In this document: positions 27,278-34,002 of the stretch, piece after piece | Position numbering within the stretch: the first letter of the stretch is position 1 | Layout: every line of letters begins with the position of its first letter | DNA from: JAUVKT01 sp036350795 | GTDB taxonomy: Bacteria > Bacteroidota > Bacteroidia > Bacteroidales > VadinHA17 | Assembly: GCA_036350795.1 (NCBI GenBank) | Contig: JAZBNV010000100.1 | Span: 7,312 to 71,311 of the forward strand | DNA length: 64,000 nt | Reading direction: 5' to 3' | The notes under the pieces: generated by a model | The model's database searches: none | The model's input: only the letters and a program-made list of their open reading frames with translations | What the model was told of the DNA's origin: nothing | Made by a program: the position numbers and the translations under genes

Positions 27278-28081
27278 TTAGAATAACATCCCCGGGCTCT
27301 TGCCATTGCCCGGAGCAGCAACCCTGATAACGTCTCCAACCTGCAGACTGAGTAGTTTTGCAGCACTGGAACCGTTTATGCCGATCTCAATCAGTTCAAG
27401 TGAATTGAAAAGTGCCAGAAGATCACTGACACCCTCACTTTTGTATGAGTTGCTTATTTTTTCAATCAGGTTATTATTCGATCTTATTGCAATATTAAAC
27501 TTCTTAGACTTAAATACCCTTTCAAAGACCTCCCTTGTAATATTTGATATAGCATTACCATATGAATCAATAAAGATAATGCTGCCGGAGATTGAGTTTT
27601 CTTCTATTGTAGCCCTGAATGGAACCCTCTCATTTATTTCCTTTATAAGTACACCGGTGTCTTCCGGCTTGCCCCCGCCATTTATTATAGCAGCAGCTTT
27701 AGAAAATACATCTGTCTCGTCAATATTTTCTTTATTATCACCCGTATCGAGTTTTATAATCTTTTCAGGTTCTCCGTTCAGTAGCAGATGGAATATACCG
27801 TTATCCGATCCGATAAAATAATGACCCTGGGCTTCAACAAGCAGGTGCGGCTGTTTCTCGTCATACTCAGAATGCACGCAAATAATATGAATGGAACCTT
27901 CAGGATAATGCTTGAAAGTGTTCCTTACCACGAAGGCTGCATGCTGAAGATTGAAAGAAGGAATTCCGGTGGCGTTCTCAAGAATAGTTGCCCCCTTGCA
28001 CCTGCTTGTCAGCTTACCCTTAAGTACCCCGTTGTAATAATCATATTCCTGCCACTCAGTGGTAAGCGTAATTATAGCCAT
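27278..28081 (-). CDS. DUF62 (S-adenosylmethionine hydrolase-like) protein lacking the usual triad
   Basis: The 267-residue sequence starts MAIITLTTEW and contains QHAAFVVRNTFKHYP, YFIGSDNGIF and a C-terminal beta domain ending GDVIRVAAPGNGKSPG, all features of DUF62 (SAM hydroxide adenosyltransferase / halogenase fold). However, the usual VDPGVG-type segment with Asp and Arg reads ICVHSEYDEKQ here (about residues 67-77), and the usual HGRD(I/V)F reads IDETDVF (about 120-126), so the canonical Asp-Arg-His set is replaced. The ATG at 28081 fits the family; a longer start at 28144 would add 21 atypical residues and cross the palindrome at 28123. Function therefore uncertain. Confidence 0.75.
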   Translation of the reverse strand: MAIITLTTEWQEYDYYNGVLKGKLTSRCKGATILENATGIPSFNLQHAAFVVRNTFKHYPEGSIHIICVHSEYDEKQPHLLVEAQGHYFIGSDNGIFHLLLNGEPEKIIKLDTGDNKENIDETDVFSKAAAIINGGGKPEDTGVLIKEINERVPFRATIEENSISGSIIFIDSYGNAISNITREVFERVFKSKKFNIAIRSNNNLIEKISNSYKSEGVSDLLALFNSLELIEIGINGSSAAKLLSLQVGDVIRVAAPGNGKSPGMLF

Positions 28082-28122
28082 ACCTAAAATCTTCCAGTTT
28101 GCCTGGTTTTTAATAAAAAAAA

Positions 28123-28149
28123 TAGGTTTACTTTGTAAGCTCAAACCTA
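28123..28149. promoter_or_regulatory. Inverted repeat and -7 box upstream of the DUF62-mazG pair
   Basis: TAGGTTT (28123-28129) and AAACCTA (28143-28149) are perfect inverted repeats. The right arm forms TAGGTTTG on the minus strand (28142-28149), an exact -7 box for the DUF62-mazG unit. The arms flank a potential regulator site between this unit and phoH. Confidence 0.35.
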
Positions 28150-28199
28150 CTGTTTTTTTTTGAAAAAAAGGGACTGCGGGGTTTAAATTATTATAGCAT

Positions 28200-29207
28200 A
28201 TGCCTGAAAAATCAATTATACTTGATGAGATCGATCCGAAAGAATTTTTCGGGTCTCATAATATACTTGTTGATATTTTAAGAAATCACTTTCCCCGCCT
28301 TAAGATTATAGCCAGGGGCAATGAGATTAAGTGTATGGGCAATGATGATGATGTAACAGACTTCAGCCGGAAGATAGAGTCCTTAATAAGCTATTTCAAC
28401 AGGCATAACGGTCTTTCTGAGGATGAGGCTGAAAGAATCCTGAGTGACAACGAACATGAACTTACAGCTTCCGGCGGAGGTTTCGACGAGGTGATTGTTT
28501 TTAATGTGGCCGGCAAGCCGGTTACCGCCCGCACAGTTAATCAGTTCCATCTAATAGAGGAGTATAAACGCAACGATTTGCTGATTGCAGTAGGACCCGC
28601 CGGCACAGGAAAGACCTATACCTCTATTGCCCTGGCGGTAAGGGCTTTGAAGAATAAGGAAGTAAGAAGAATTGTGCTTACACGACCGGCAGTTGAAGCT
28701 GGGGAGAGGCTGGGTTTTCTGCCCGGCGATATGAAAGAAAAGCTTGATCCTTACCTGCAGCCACTCTACGATGCCCTGAAAGATATGATTAATTTTAAGA
28801 AGCTTGAAACCTGGCTCGAGGATGGCACCATACAGATCGTTCCTCTTGCATTTATGCGGGGACGAACGCTGGAACACTCCTTCGTAATTCTTGATGAAGC
28901 ACAGAATTCAACAATGAGCCAGCTTAAAATGTTTCTGACACGCATGGGTAATAACTCCAGGTTTATACTTACTGGCGACCTTACACAGATTGACCTGCCT
29001 AACAGGCATAACTCAGGCCTGGTAAAGGCTGTTAAGCTGCTTGAAGGTATAGACGGCATCTCAATTATTGAATTCGATGAAAGGGATATTGTGCGGCATA
29101 AACTTGTTAAGGATATTGTAAGAGCATACGAAAAGGACTACCAGCAAAATCTGAATAAAAATCAGAACACCGGAAGTGAACACGACCCCGAGTTTAGTGT
29201 TAGCTAA
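28200..29207 (+). CDS. phoH: PhoH family ATPase
   Basis: The 335-residue protein has a KH-like N-terminal region (about residues 1-80) and a PhoH ATPase domain with Walker A AVGPAGTGKTYT near residue 129, the VLTRPAVEAGERLGFLPGD segment, Walker B FVILDEAQN near 228 and the ILTGDLTQID motif. PhoH proteins are cytosolic ATPases/RNA helicase-like enzymes linked to RNA handling and stress. Length and motifs are normal. It diverges from the DUF62-mazG pair. Confidence 0.93.
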   Translation: MPEKSIILDEIDPKEFFGSHNILVDILRNHFPRLKIIARGNEIKCMGNDDDVTDFSRKIESLISYFNRHNGLSEDEAERILSDNEHELTASGGGFDEVIVFNVAGKPVTARTVNQFHLIEEYKRNDLLIAVGPAGTGKTYTSIALAVRALKNKEVRRIVLTRPAVEAGERLGFLPGDMKEKLDPYLQPLYDALKDMINFKKLETWLEDGTIQIVPLAFMRGRTLEHSFVILDEAQNSTMSQLKMFLTRMGNNSRFILTGDLTQIDLPNRHNSGLVKAVKLLEGIDGISIIEFDERDIVRHKLVKDIVRAYEKDYQQNLNKNQNTGSEHDPEFSVS

Positions 29208-29223
29208 GGTAGAGGGTAGATGA

Positions 29224-29252
29224 GTTCCGCCTTCGGTGAACCTTTGGCGGAC
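29224..29252 (+). other. GC-rich hairpin after phoH
   Basis: TCCGCC (29226-29231) pairs with GGCGGA (29246-29251) around a 14-base loop in the phoH-purC spacer. It lacks a poly-T tail, so it may be a Rho-dependent end or a degenerate repeat. Confidence 0.35.
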
Positions 29253-29296
29253 AGGGGAGATTTGAGGGTGGATGAGTTGAGAGAAAAATTAATTGC

Positions 29297-29352
29297 ATAA
29301 CGGATAACGGATAACAGATAACAGATAACGTTTAACATTTAACATTTAACAT
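29297..29352. repeat. Eight tandem 7-bp units before purC
   Basis: Eight heptamers run without interruption: ATAACGG twice, ATAACAG twice, ATAACGT once, TTAACAT three times. They end 6 bases before the purC start codon, so the purC ribosome-binding region is made of repeat-derived sequence. Confidence 0.85.
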
Positions 29353-29358
29353 TAAAAT

Positions 29359-30312
29359 ATGTCTCAAACAATTGTAAAAACAGATTTTAATTTTCCCGGC
29401 CAGAAGAGCGTATACCATGGCAAGGTAAGGGAAGTTTATTCTATCGATAATGATTATCTGCTGATGGTGGTTTCTGACAGAATCTCCGCTTTTGATGTCG
29501 TACTTCCCAGGGGTATACCCTATAAGGGCCAGGTGCTTAACCAGATTGCTGAAAAATTTCTCGATGCAACATCAGATATAGTGCCCAACTGGAAAATTGC
29601 CTCGCCCGATCCTAACGTTACTTTTGGATACCGTTGCGACCCTTACCCGGTAGAGATGATTGTCAGGGCTTACCTGACCGGCAGCTCCTGGCGCAGTTAT
29701 AAGGCAGGAGCCCGTGAAATATGCGGCGTGGCTATTCCTGATGGTCTAAAGGAACACCAGGGCTTCGATAAACCAATTATCACACCTACAACCAAGGCTG
29801 AGCAGGGATTGCACGATGAAGATATTTCAAGGGATGAAATATTGAAGCTGGGCCTGGTAAGCGAGGAAGAATATACTCTGCTTGAGAAGTATAGCATGGA
29901 ACTTTTTATGCGCGGATCGGAAATTGCTGCCAGGCATGGATTAATACTTGTTGATACCAAGTATGAATTCGGTAAAAAGGATGGCCGGATTTACCTTATT
30001 GATGAGATTCATACTCCTGATTCTTCAAGATACTTCTATGCTGATGAGTACCAGTCCAGGTTCGACAGGGGAGAACAACAAAAACAATTGTCGAAAGAAT
30101 TTGTAAGAGAGTGGCTTATGGACCACAACTTCCAGGGTAAGGAAGGCCAGGTAGTGCCTGAAATGCCTGACGAATTTGTTATGCAGGTTTCGGAGAGATA
30201 TATTGAATTATACGAGAGCATTACGGGAGAGAAGTTCCACAGGGCCGATATTTCGAATGTATCCGATCGCATACAGAAAAATGTAAGCGCCTACCTTAAC
30301 AATGTGGTTTAG
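29359..30312 (+). CDS. purC: Phosphoribosylaminoimidazole-succinocarboxamide (SAICAR) synthase
   Basis: PurC joins CAIR with aspartate using ATP in purine synthesis. The 317-residue long form has GKVREVYSI near residue 21, SDRISAFDVVLPRGIPYKG near 40, VRAYLTGSSWRSY near 102, TTKAEQGLHDED, and DEIHTPDSSRYF near 218. The long form with an extended C-terminus is normal in Bacteroidota. No recognisable promoter box is visible immediately upstream, where a heptamer array occupies the spacer. It ends at a clear terminator at 30339. Confidence 0.96.
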   Translation: MSQTIVKTDFNFPGQKSVYHGKVREVYSIDNDYLLMVVSDRISAFDVVLPRGIPYKGQVLNQIAEKFLDATSDIVPNWKIASPDPNVTFGYRCDPYPVEMIVRAYLTGSSWRSYKAGAREICGVAIPDGLKEHQGFDKPIITPTTKAEQGLHDEDISRDEILKLGLVSEEEYTLLEKYSMELFMRGSEIAARHGLILVDTKYEFGKKDGRIYLIDEIHTPDSSRYFYADEYQSRFDRGEQQKQLSKEFVREWLMDHNFQGKEGQVVPEMPDEFVMQVSERYIELYESITGEKFHRADISNVSDRIQKNVSAYLNNVV

Positions 30313-30338
30313 GAAAGTGTTCGCACAATAAAATATCC

Positions 30339-30370
30339 GGGGGAAGTGAATTATTGCTTCCCCTTCTTTA
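30339..30370 (+). terminator. Rho-independent terminator of purC
   Basis: GGGGAAG (30340-30346) pairs with CTTCCCC (30357-30363) around a 10-base loop; a T-rich tail follows (30364-30370). Confidence 0.75.
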
Positions 30371-30400
30371 TTCGCACCAATTCGCATCAATTCGCACCAA
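30371..30400. repeat. Three tandem 10-bp units after purC
   Basis: TTCGCACCAA, TTCGCATCAA and TTCGCACCAA follow each other directly after the purC terminator. The shared core AATTCGCATCA recurs at 58810-58820 beside the MITE-like element. Confidence 0.8.
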
Positions 30401-30512
30401 TAAAAAACCTGTTATTAAACACAAAATAAAAACTGACATAATTGGTTGGTATCGTAGATTTTTTTTAAAATCTTGTGAGAAATAATAAACGACTCAAAAC
30501 TTATCTGACCAA

Positions 30513-31337
30513 ATGAACAAAATCATTGAAAAAGAACTGCTGAGTAATAACGTGGTTAAACTAGTAATTGAAGCTCCCAGGATAGCTGCCAAAAGAAAAG
30601 CAGGGCATTTTGTGATAGTAAAGATTGATGAAAGGGGCGAACGTATCCCTCTCACTATTGCAGATGCTGACAGCCAGAAAGGAACCATTACCCTGATTAT
30701 TCAGAAAGTTGGTGTTACCTCCCATAAACTTCTGAAAATGGAGGCAGGGGATACTCTTATGGACGTTGTGGGCCCTCTGGGTCATGCTACTGAGATTGAA
30801 AACAGGGGCACGGTATTATGCGCTGGCGGCGGTGTGGGAATCGCTCCTCTTATGCCTATTGCCCGGGCCTTTAAGGAAGCCGGTAACAGGGTTTTAACCG
30901 TGCTGGCTGCCCGAAACAAGGAACTGCTGATACTGGAAGATGAAATGAGGGCCTGCTCTGATGAAGTAATAATTATGACTGACGACGGTTCCTACGGAAA
31001 ACAGGGACTGGTTACACATGGTATGGAAGAAATTCTTGATCGCGAAAAGGTGAATCTTGCCGTTACTATCGGTCCGGCAATAATGATGAAATATGCTGCC
31101 CTTACAACAAAGAAATATAACGTTGAAACAATTGCCAGCCTTAATACAATTATGGTTGACGGAACAGGGATGTGCGGTGCCTGCAGGGTAAGTGTTAATG
31201 GCAAAACAAAGTTTGTATGTGTCGACGGGCCGGAATTTGATGCCCATGAGATTGACTACGAGGAGATGCTGATGCGCCTCGGAGGGTATGAGGCAGAAGA
31301 GAGAATTGCCTACGAAAAATTTATGGAATCAAACTAA
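30513..31337 (+). CDS. nfnA: NfnA: NAD-binding FAD/[2Fe-2S] subunit of NADH-dependent ferredoxin:NADP oxidoreductase
   Basis: With NfnB this protein forms an electron-bifurcating transhydrogenase linking NADH, ferredoxin and NADPH. The 274-residue sequence has the FAD-binding RIPLTIAD motif at residues 44-51, the NAD-binding AGGGVGIAPLMPIAR near 104-118, and [2Fe-2S] ligands in a D-x4-C-x2-C-x11-C arrangement (D216, C221, C224, C236). An aspartate in the first ligand position is, as I recall, characteristic of NfnA and distinguishes it from PyrK, which has four cysteines. NfnB follows after 44 bases. The spacer before it contains no clean promoter. Confidence 0.9.
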   Translation: MNKIIEKELLSNNVVKLVIEAPRIAAKRKAGHFVIVKIDERGERIPLTIADADSQKGTITLIIQKVGVTSHKLLKMEAGDTLMDVVGPLGHATEIENRGTVLCAGGGVGIAPLMPIARAFKEAGNRVLTVLAARNKELLILEDEMRACSDEVIIMTDDGSYGKQGLVTHGMEEILDREKVNLAVTIGPAIMMKYAALTTKKYNVETIASLNTIMVDGTGMCGACRVSVNGKTKFVCVDGPEFDAHEIDYEEMLMRLGGYEAEERIAYEKFMESN

Positions 31338-31381
31338 GCCAGATCTGGAATAAACTAAGATGAACTTAAGAAAACAATATA

Positions 31382-32872
31382 ATGGAAGAACTTAAGGATT
31401 ATTTAAAACAAGAGCGTCAGCAAGCCTGGAGAGAAGAACTGCGGAAAAGCATGAAGGCTAAAGACCGTACTGTCATTGAACGTGTTAAAATGATAGAACA
31501 GGATCCCGATTTAAGGGCACACAATTCAGAAGAAGTTAACCTCGGCCTGACAGAGGAAATGGCCCTCAACGAGGCAAAGCGCTGTCTCGATTGTGCCGAT
31601 CCGACCTGTATCGAGGGATGTCCGGTAGGGATCAATATCCCAAAATTTATTAAACGCATTGAATCAGGCGATTTCCTTGAAGCAGCAGTAACATTAAAGG
31701 AAACCAATGCACTGCCTGCAGTATGCGGAAGGGTATGCCCGCAGGAGGTACAGTGTGAGTCGAAATGTTTCTATGTTCAGAAACTAAAGAAAGACCCGGT
31801 TGCAATAGGATTCCTGGAACGATTTGCTGCCGACTACGAAAGAAATAGTGGCAAGATGTCAGTTCCGAAAATTGCCGAAAGGAATGGGCTTAAGGTTGCC
31901 ATTATCGGATCAGGTCCCTCAGGGCTGGCAGTGGCAGGTGATATGATAAAATGGGGTTACGATGTAACTGTTTTTGAGGCCCTGCATGAAATCGGAGGTG
32001 TGCTTAAATACGGAATACCTGAATTCAGGCTGCCTAACGAGATTGTGGATGTGGAGATCGATAACCTCAAGCAGATGGGAGTTAAGTTTGAAACTAATTT
32101 CGTGGTGGGTAAGACTGCAAGTATTGATGACCTGAAGGATGAAGGCTTTGAAGCTTTCTTTGTGGGTAGTGGAGCAGGTTTGCCTAATTTTATGAATATA
32201 CCGGGCGAAAACTATAACGGGATCTTTTCTTCCAATGAGTACCTCACCAGGGTTAACCTTATGAATGCTGCAAATAAGGAATTTGATACCCCTGTAATAA
32301 GTGGTAAGAATGTAGCCGTTATAGGAGGCGGAAATACTGCCATGGACTCTGTAAGAACTTCAAAAAGGCTGGGAGCTGATAACTCAATGATAATCTACCG
32401 CAGGTCTATTGAAGAAATGCCTGCAAGGGTTGAAGAAGTACACCATGCCCAGGAAGAAGGAATTGAATTTATGAACCTCCATAACCCGCTTGAATACTAT
32501 GCAGATGAGAAGGGCAGGGTGAAAAGTATGAGGGTGCAGAAGATGAAACTTGGCGAACCCGACAGCTCAGGCCGTCGCAGGCCTATCCCTATCGAAGGAT
32601 CAGACTTTATGGTCGACGTAGACACTGTAATAGTAGCGATTGGAGTTTCTCCTAATCCGCTTATCCCGGCCAGCATGCCTGAGCTTGAGATGTCTGACTG
32701 GGGAACCATTATCGTTAATAAGGATACAATGGAATCGTCAGTGCCCGGAGTATTTGCCGGTGGTGATATTGTAAGGGGAGGCGCAACTGTAATACTTGCT
32801 ATGGGCGATGGCCGGAAGGCTGCTGCCGGAATGCACGAATACCTTAAAAAGAATGTTCTTTCCGGTAAGTAA
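31382..32872 (+). CDS. nfnB: NfnB: glutamate-synthase-beta-like NADPH and ferredoxin-binding subunit
   Basis: The 496-residue protein is of the GltD/NfnB family. It has two [4Fe-4S] cysteine clusters (CLDCADPTCIEGCPVGI near residue 73 and CGRVCPQEVQCESKCF near 116), a FAD dinucleotide-binding motif (IIGSGPSGLAVAG near 175) and an NADPH site (VIGGGNTAMDSVR near 320), then the late GVFAGGDIVRGGATVI FAD motif. It is often misannotated as glutamate synthase small subunit, but the adjacent NfnA makes the NfnAB complex the better reading. A PyrD-like flavoprotein follows after 34 bases. Confidence 0.92.
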   Translation: MEELKDYLKQERQQAWREELRKSMKAKDRTVIERVKMIEQDPDLRAHNSEEVNLGLTEEMALNEAKRCLDCADPTCIEGCPVGINIPKFIKRIESGDFLEAAVTLKETNALPAVCGRVCPQEVQCESKCFYVQKLKKDPVAIGFLERFAADYERNSGKMSVPKIAERNGLKVAIIGSGPSGLAVAGDMIKWGYDVTVFEALHEIGGVLKYGIPEFRLPNEIVDVEIDNLKQMGVKFETNFVVGKTASIDDLKDEGFEAFFVGSGAGLPNFMNIPGENYNGIFSSNEYLTRVNLMNAANKEFDTPVISGKNVAVIGGGNTAMDSVRTSKRLGADNSMIIYRRSIEEMPARVEEVHHAQEEGIEFMNLHNPLEYYADEKGRVKSMRVQKMKLGEPDSSGRRRPIPIEGSDFMVDVDTVIVAIGVSPNPLIPASMPELEMSDWGTIIVNKDTMESSVPGVFAGGDIVRGGATVILAMGDGRKAAAGMHEYLKKNVLSGK

Positions 32873-32906
32873 AACATACAACTAAGAATCAAAAAAAATT
32901 AATAAT

Positions 32907-33905
32907 ATGGCTGATTTAACATGCAAATATCTTGGATTATCTCTCAGAAATCCGATAATAGCCGGGAGCTCGGGACTGACCGATTCCGTAGATAATATTA
33001 TAGAACTGGAAAAGGCCGGTGCAGGGGCTGTTGTTCTGAAATCATTATTCGAAGAACAGATCATAATGGAAGCTGAGGCAAGTATAAAAAAAGCATATGA
33101 GAATGATTTTATTTATTCTGCCAAATCCGAATCGCTTGATTACCTCGATCTTCATATAAAGGAGGATACAATCTCAAACTATATTAAGCTTATCAAAGAG
33201 GCAAAGCAGAAAACGCTTATACCTGTTATTGCAAGCGTTAACTGTGTGTCTGATGTGGAATGGACTTCCTTCGCAAAAAAAGTACAGGATGCAGGGGCAG
33301 ATGCCCTTGAGTTAAATATAGCTGTTCTCCCGGTTAATGCAGAAATGAGCAGGGAGGCAATTGAAGAGATATATTTCTCTATCATCAAAAAAGTCCTCGG
33401 TACAATTACTATACCACTGGCAATTAAGATAAGTCCGTATTTTACAAACCTGGCCGGAATGATAAAATCATTGTCAGCCACAGGTATAAAAGGACTGGTT
33501 TTGTTTAACAGGTTTTATTCTCCGGATTTTGATATTAATACTTTTACCGAGAAGTCTGCAAATACCCTCAGTACACCGGCCGAAAGCAGTAATGTACTGA
33601 GATGGATAGCCCTGATGTCCGGGAAGACCGAATGTGACCTCTGTGCAACTACCGGGATTCATAACGGCGAGGCGCTTATAAAACAAATTCTTGCAGGAGC
33701 AGCAGCTGTACAGGTGGTATCTTCACTATATTCAGGCGGACTGAAAACAATACAGGAGATGGTCTCTGTTCTTGAGAACTGGATGGATGAAAAGGGATTC
33801 AACTATGTACACCAGTTCAAAGGCAAAATGAGCCAGGACAAAAGTGCTAACCCGGCTGCATTTGAAAGAATACAGTTTATGAAGTATTTTAGCGAAATAA
33901 GGTAA
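32907..33905 (+). CDS. Dihydroorotate dehydrogenase-like FMN protein without the catalytic cysteine motif
   Basis: The 332-residue protein keeps the FMN-barrel skeleton of class 1 dihydroorotate dehydrogenase: NPIIAGSSGLT near residue 15, VVLKSL with the FMN lysine K45, LAIKISPYF near 171 and the closing LAGAAAVQVVS. In place of the NISCPN-type loop that holds the catalytic Cys it has NIAVLPVN (137-144). Such 'dihydroorotate dehydrogenase-like' proteins are common in Bacteroidota, and true pyrimidine synthesis is unlikely. It follows nfnAB and ends at a strong terminator (33926), so it is the third gene of that operon. Its substrate is unknown. Confidence 0.85.
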   Translation: MADLTCKYLGLSLRNPIIAGSSGLTDSVDNIIELEKAGAGAVVLKSLFEEQIIMEAEASIKKAYENDFIYSAKSESLDYLDLHIKEDTISNYIKLIKEAKQKTLIPVIASVNCVSDVEWTSFAKKVQDAGADALELNIAVLPVNAEMSREAIEEIYFSIIKKVLGTITIPLAIKISPYFTNLAGMIKSLSATGIKGLVLFNRFYSPDFDINTFTEKSANTLSTPAESSNVLRWIALMSGKTECDLCATTGIHNGEALIKQILAGAAAVQVVSSLYSGGLKTIQEMVSVLENWMDEKGFNYVHQFKGKMSQDKSANPAAFERIQFMKYFSEIR

Positions 33906-33925
33906 TAACTGCCTTTGTGTTAATT

Positions 33926-33958
33926 ACGGGTAATAGATTCATCTGTTACCCGTTTTTA
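33926..33958 (+). terminator. Rho-independent terminator of the nfn operon
   Basis: ACGGGTAA (33926-33933) pairs perfectly with TTACCCGT (33946-33953) over a 12-base loop, followed by a T run to 33957. Confidence 0.85.
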
Positions 33959-33981
33959 TATTTGTATATTCCCTATCTTTG
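33957..33981 (+). promoter_or_regulatory. Two -7 boxes before the LysM protein gene
   Basis: TATATTTG at 33957-33964 and TATCTTTG at 33974-33981 both match TAnnTTTG exactly. Neither has a -33 TTG at proper spacing, since the terminator stem occupies that region. The downstream box fits a start about 15 bases before the ATG at 34003. Confidence 0.4.
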
Positions 33982-34002
33982 GGCGAAGAAATAATATAGC
34001 AA

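Noticed and set aside
28082..28144. Extension of the DUF62 protein
   Set aside because: It crosses a -7 box and an inverted repeat; the family N-terminus MAIITLTT starts at 28081.
30371..30400. Possible CRISPR repeats
   Set aside because: Units are 10 bp and directly contiguous with no spacers; no cas genes are present.
31382..32872. Glutamate synthase small subunit
   Set aside because: No large GltB subunit is linked; pairing with an NfnA having the Asp-Cys3 ligand pattern identifies NfnB.
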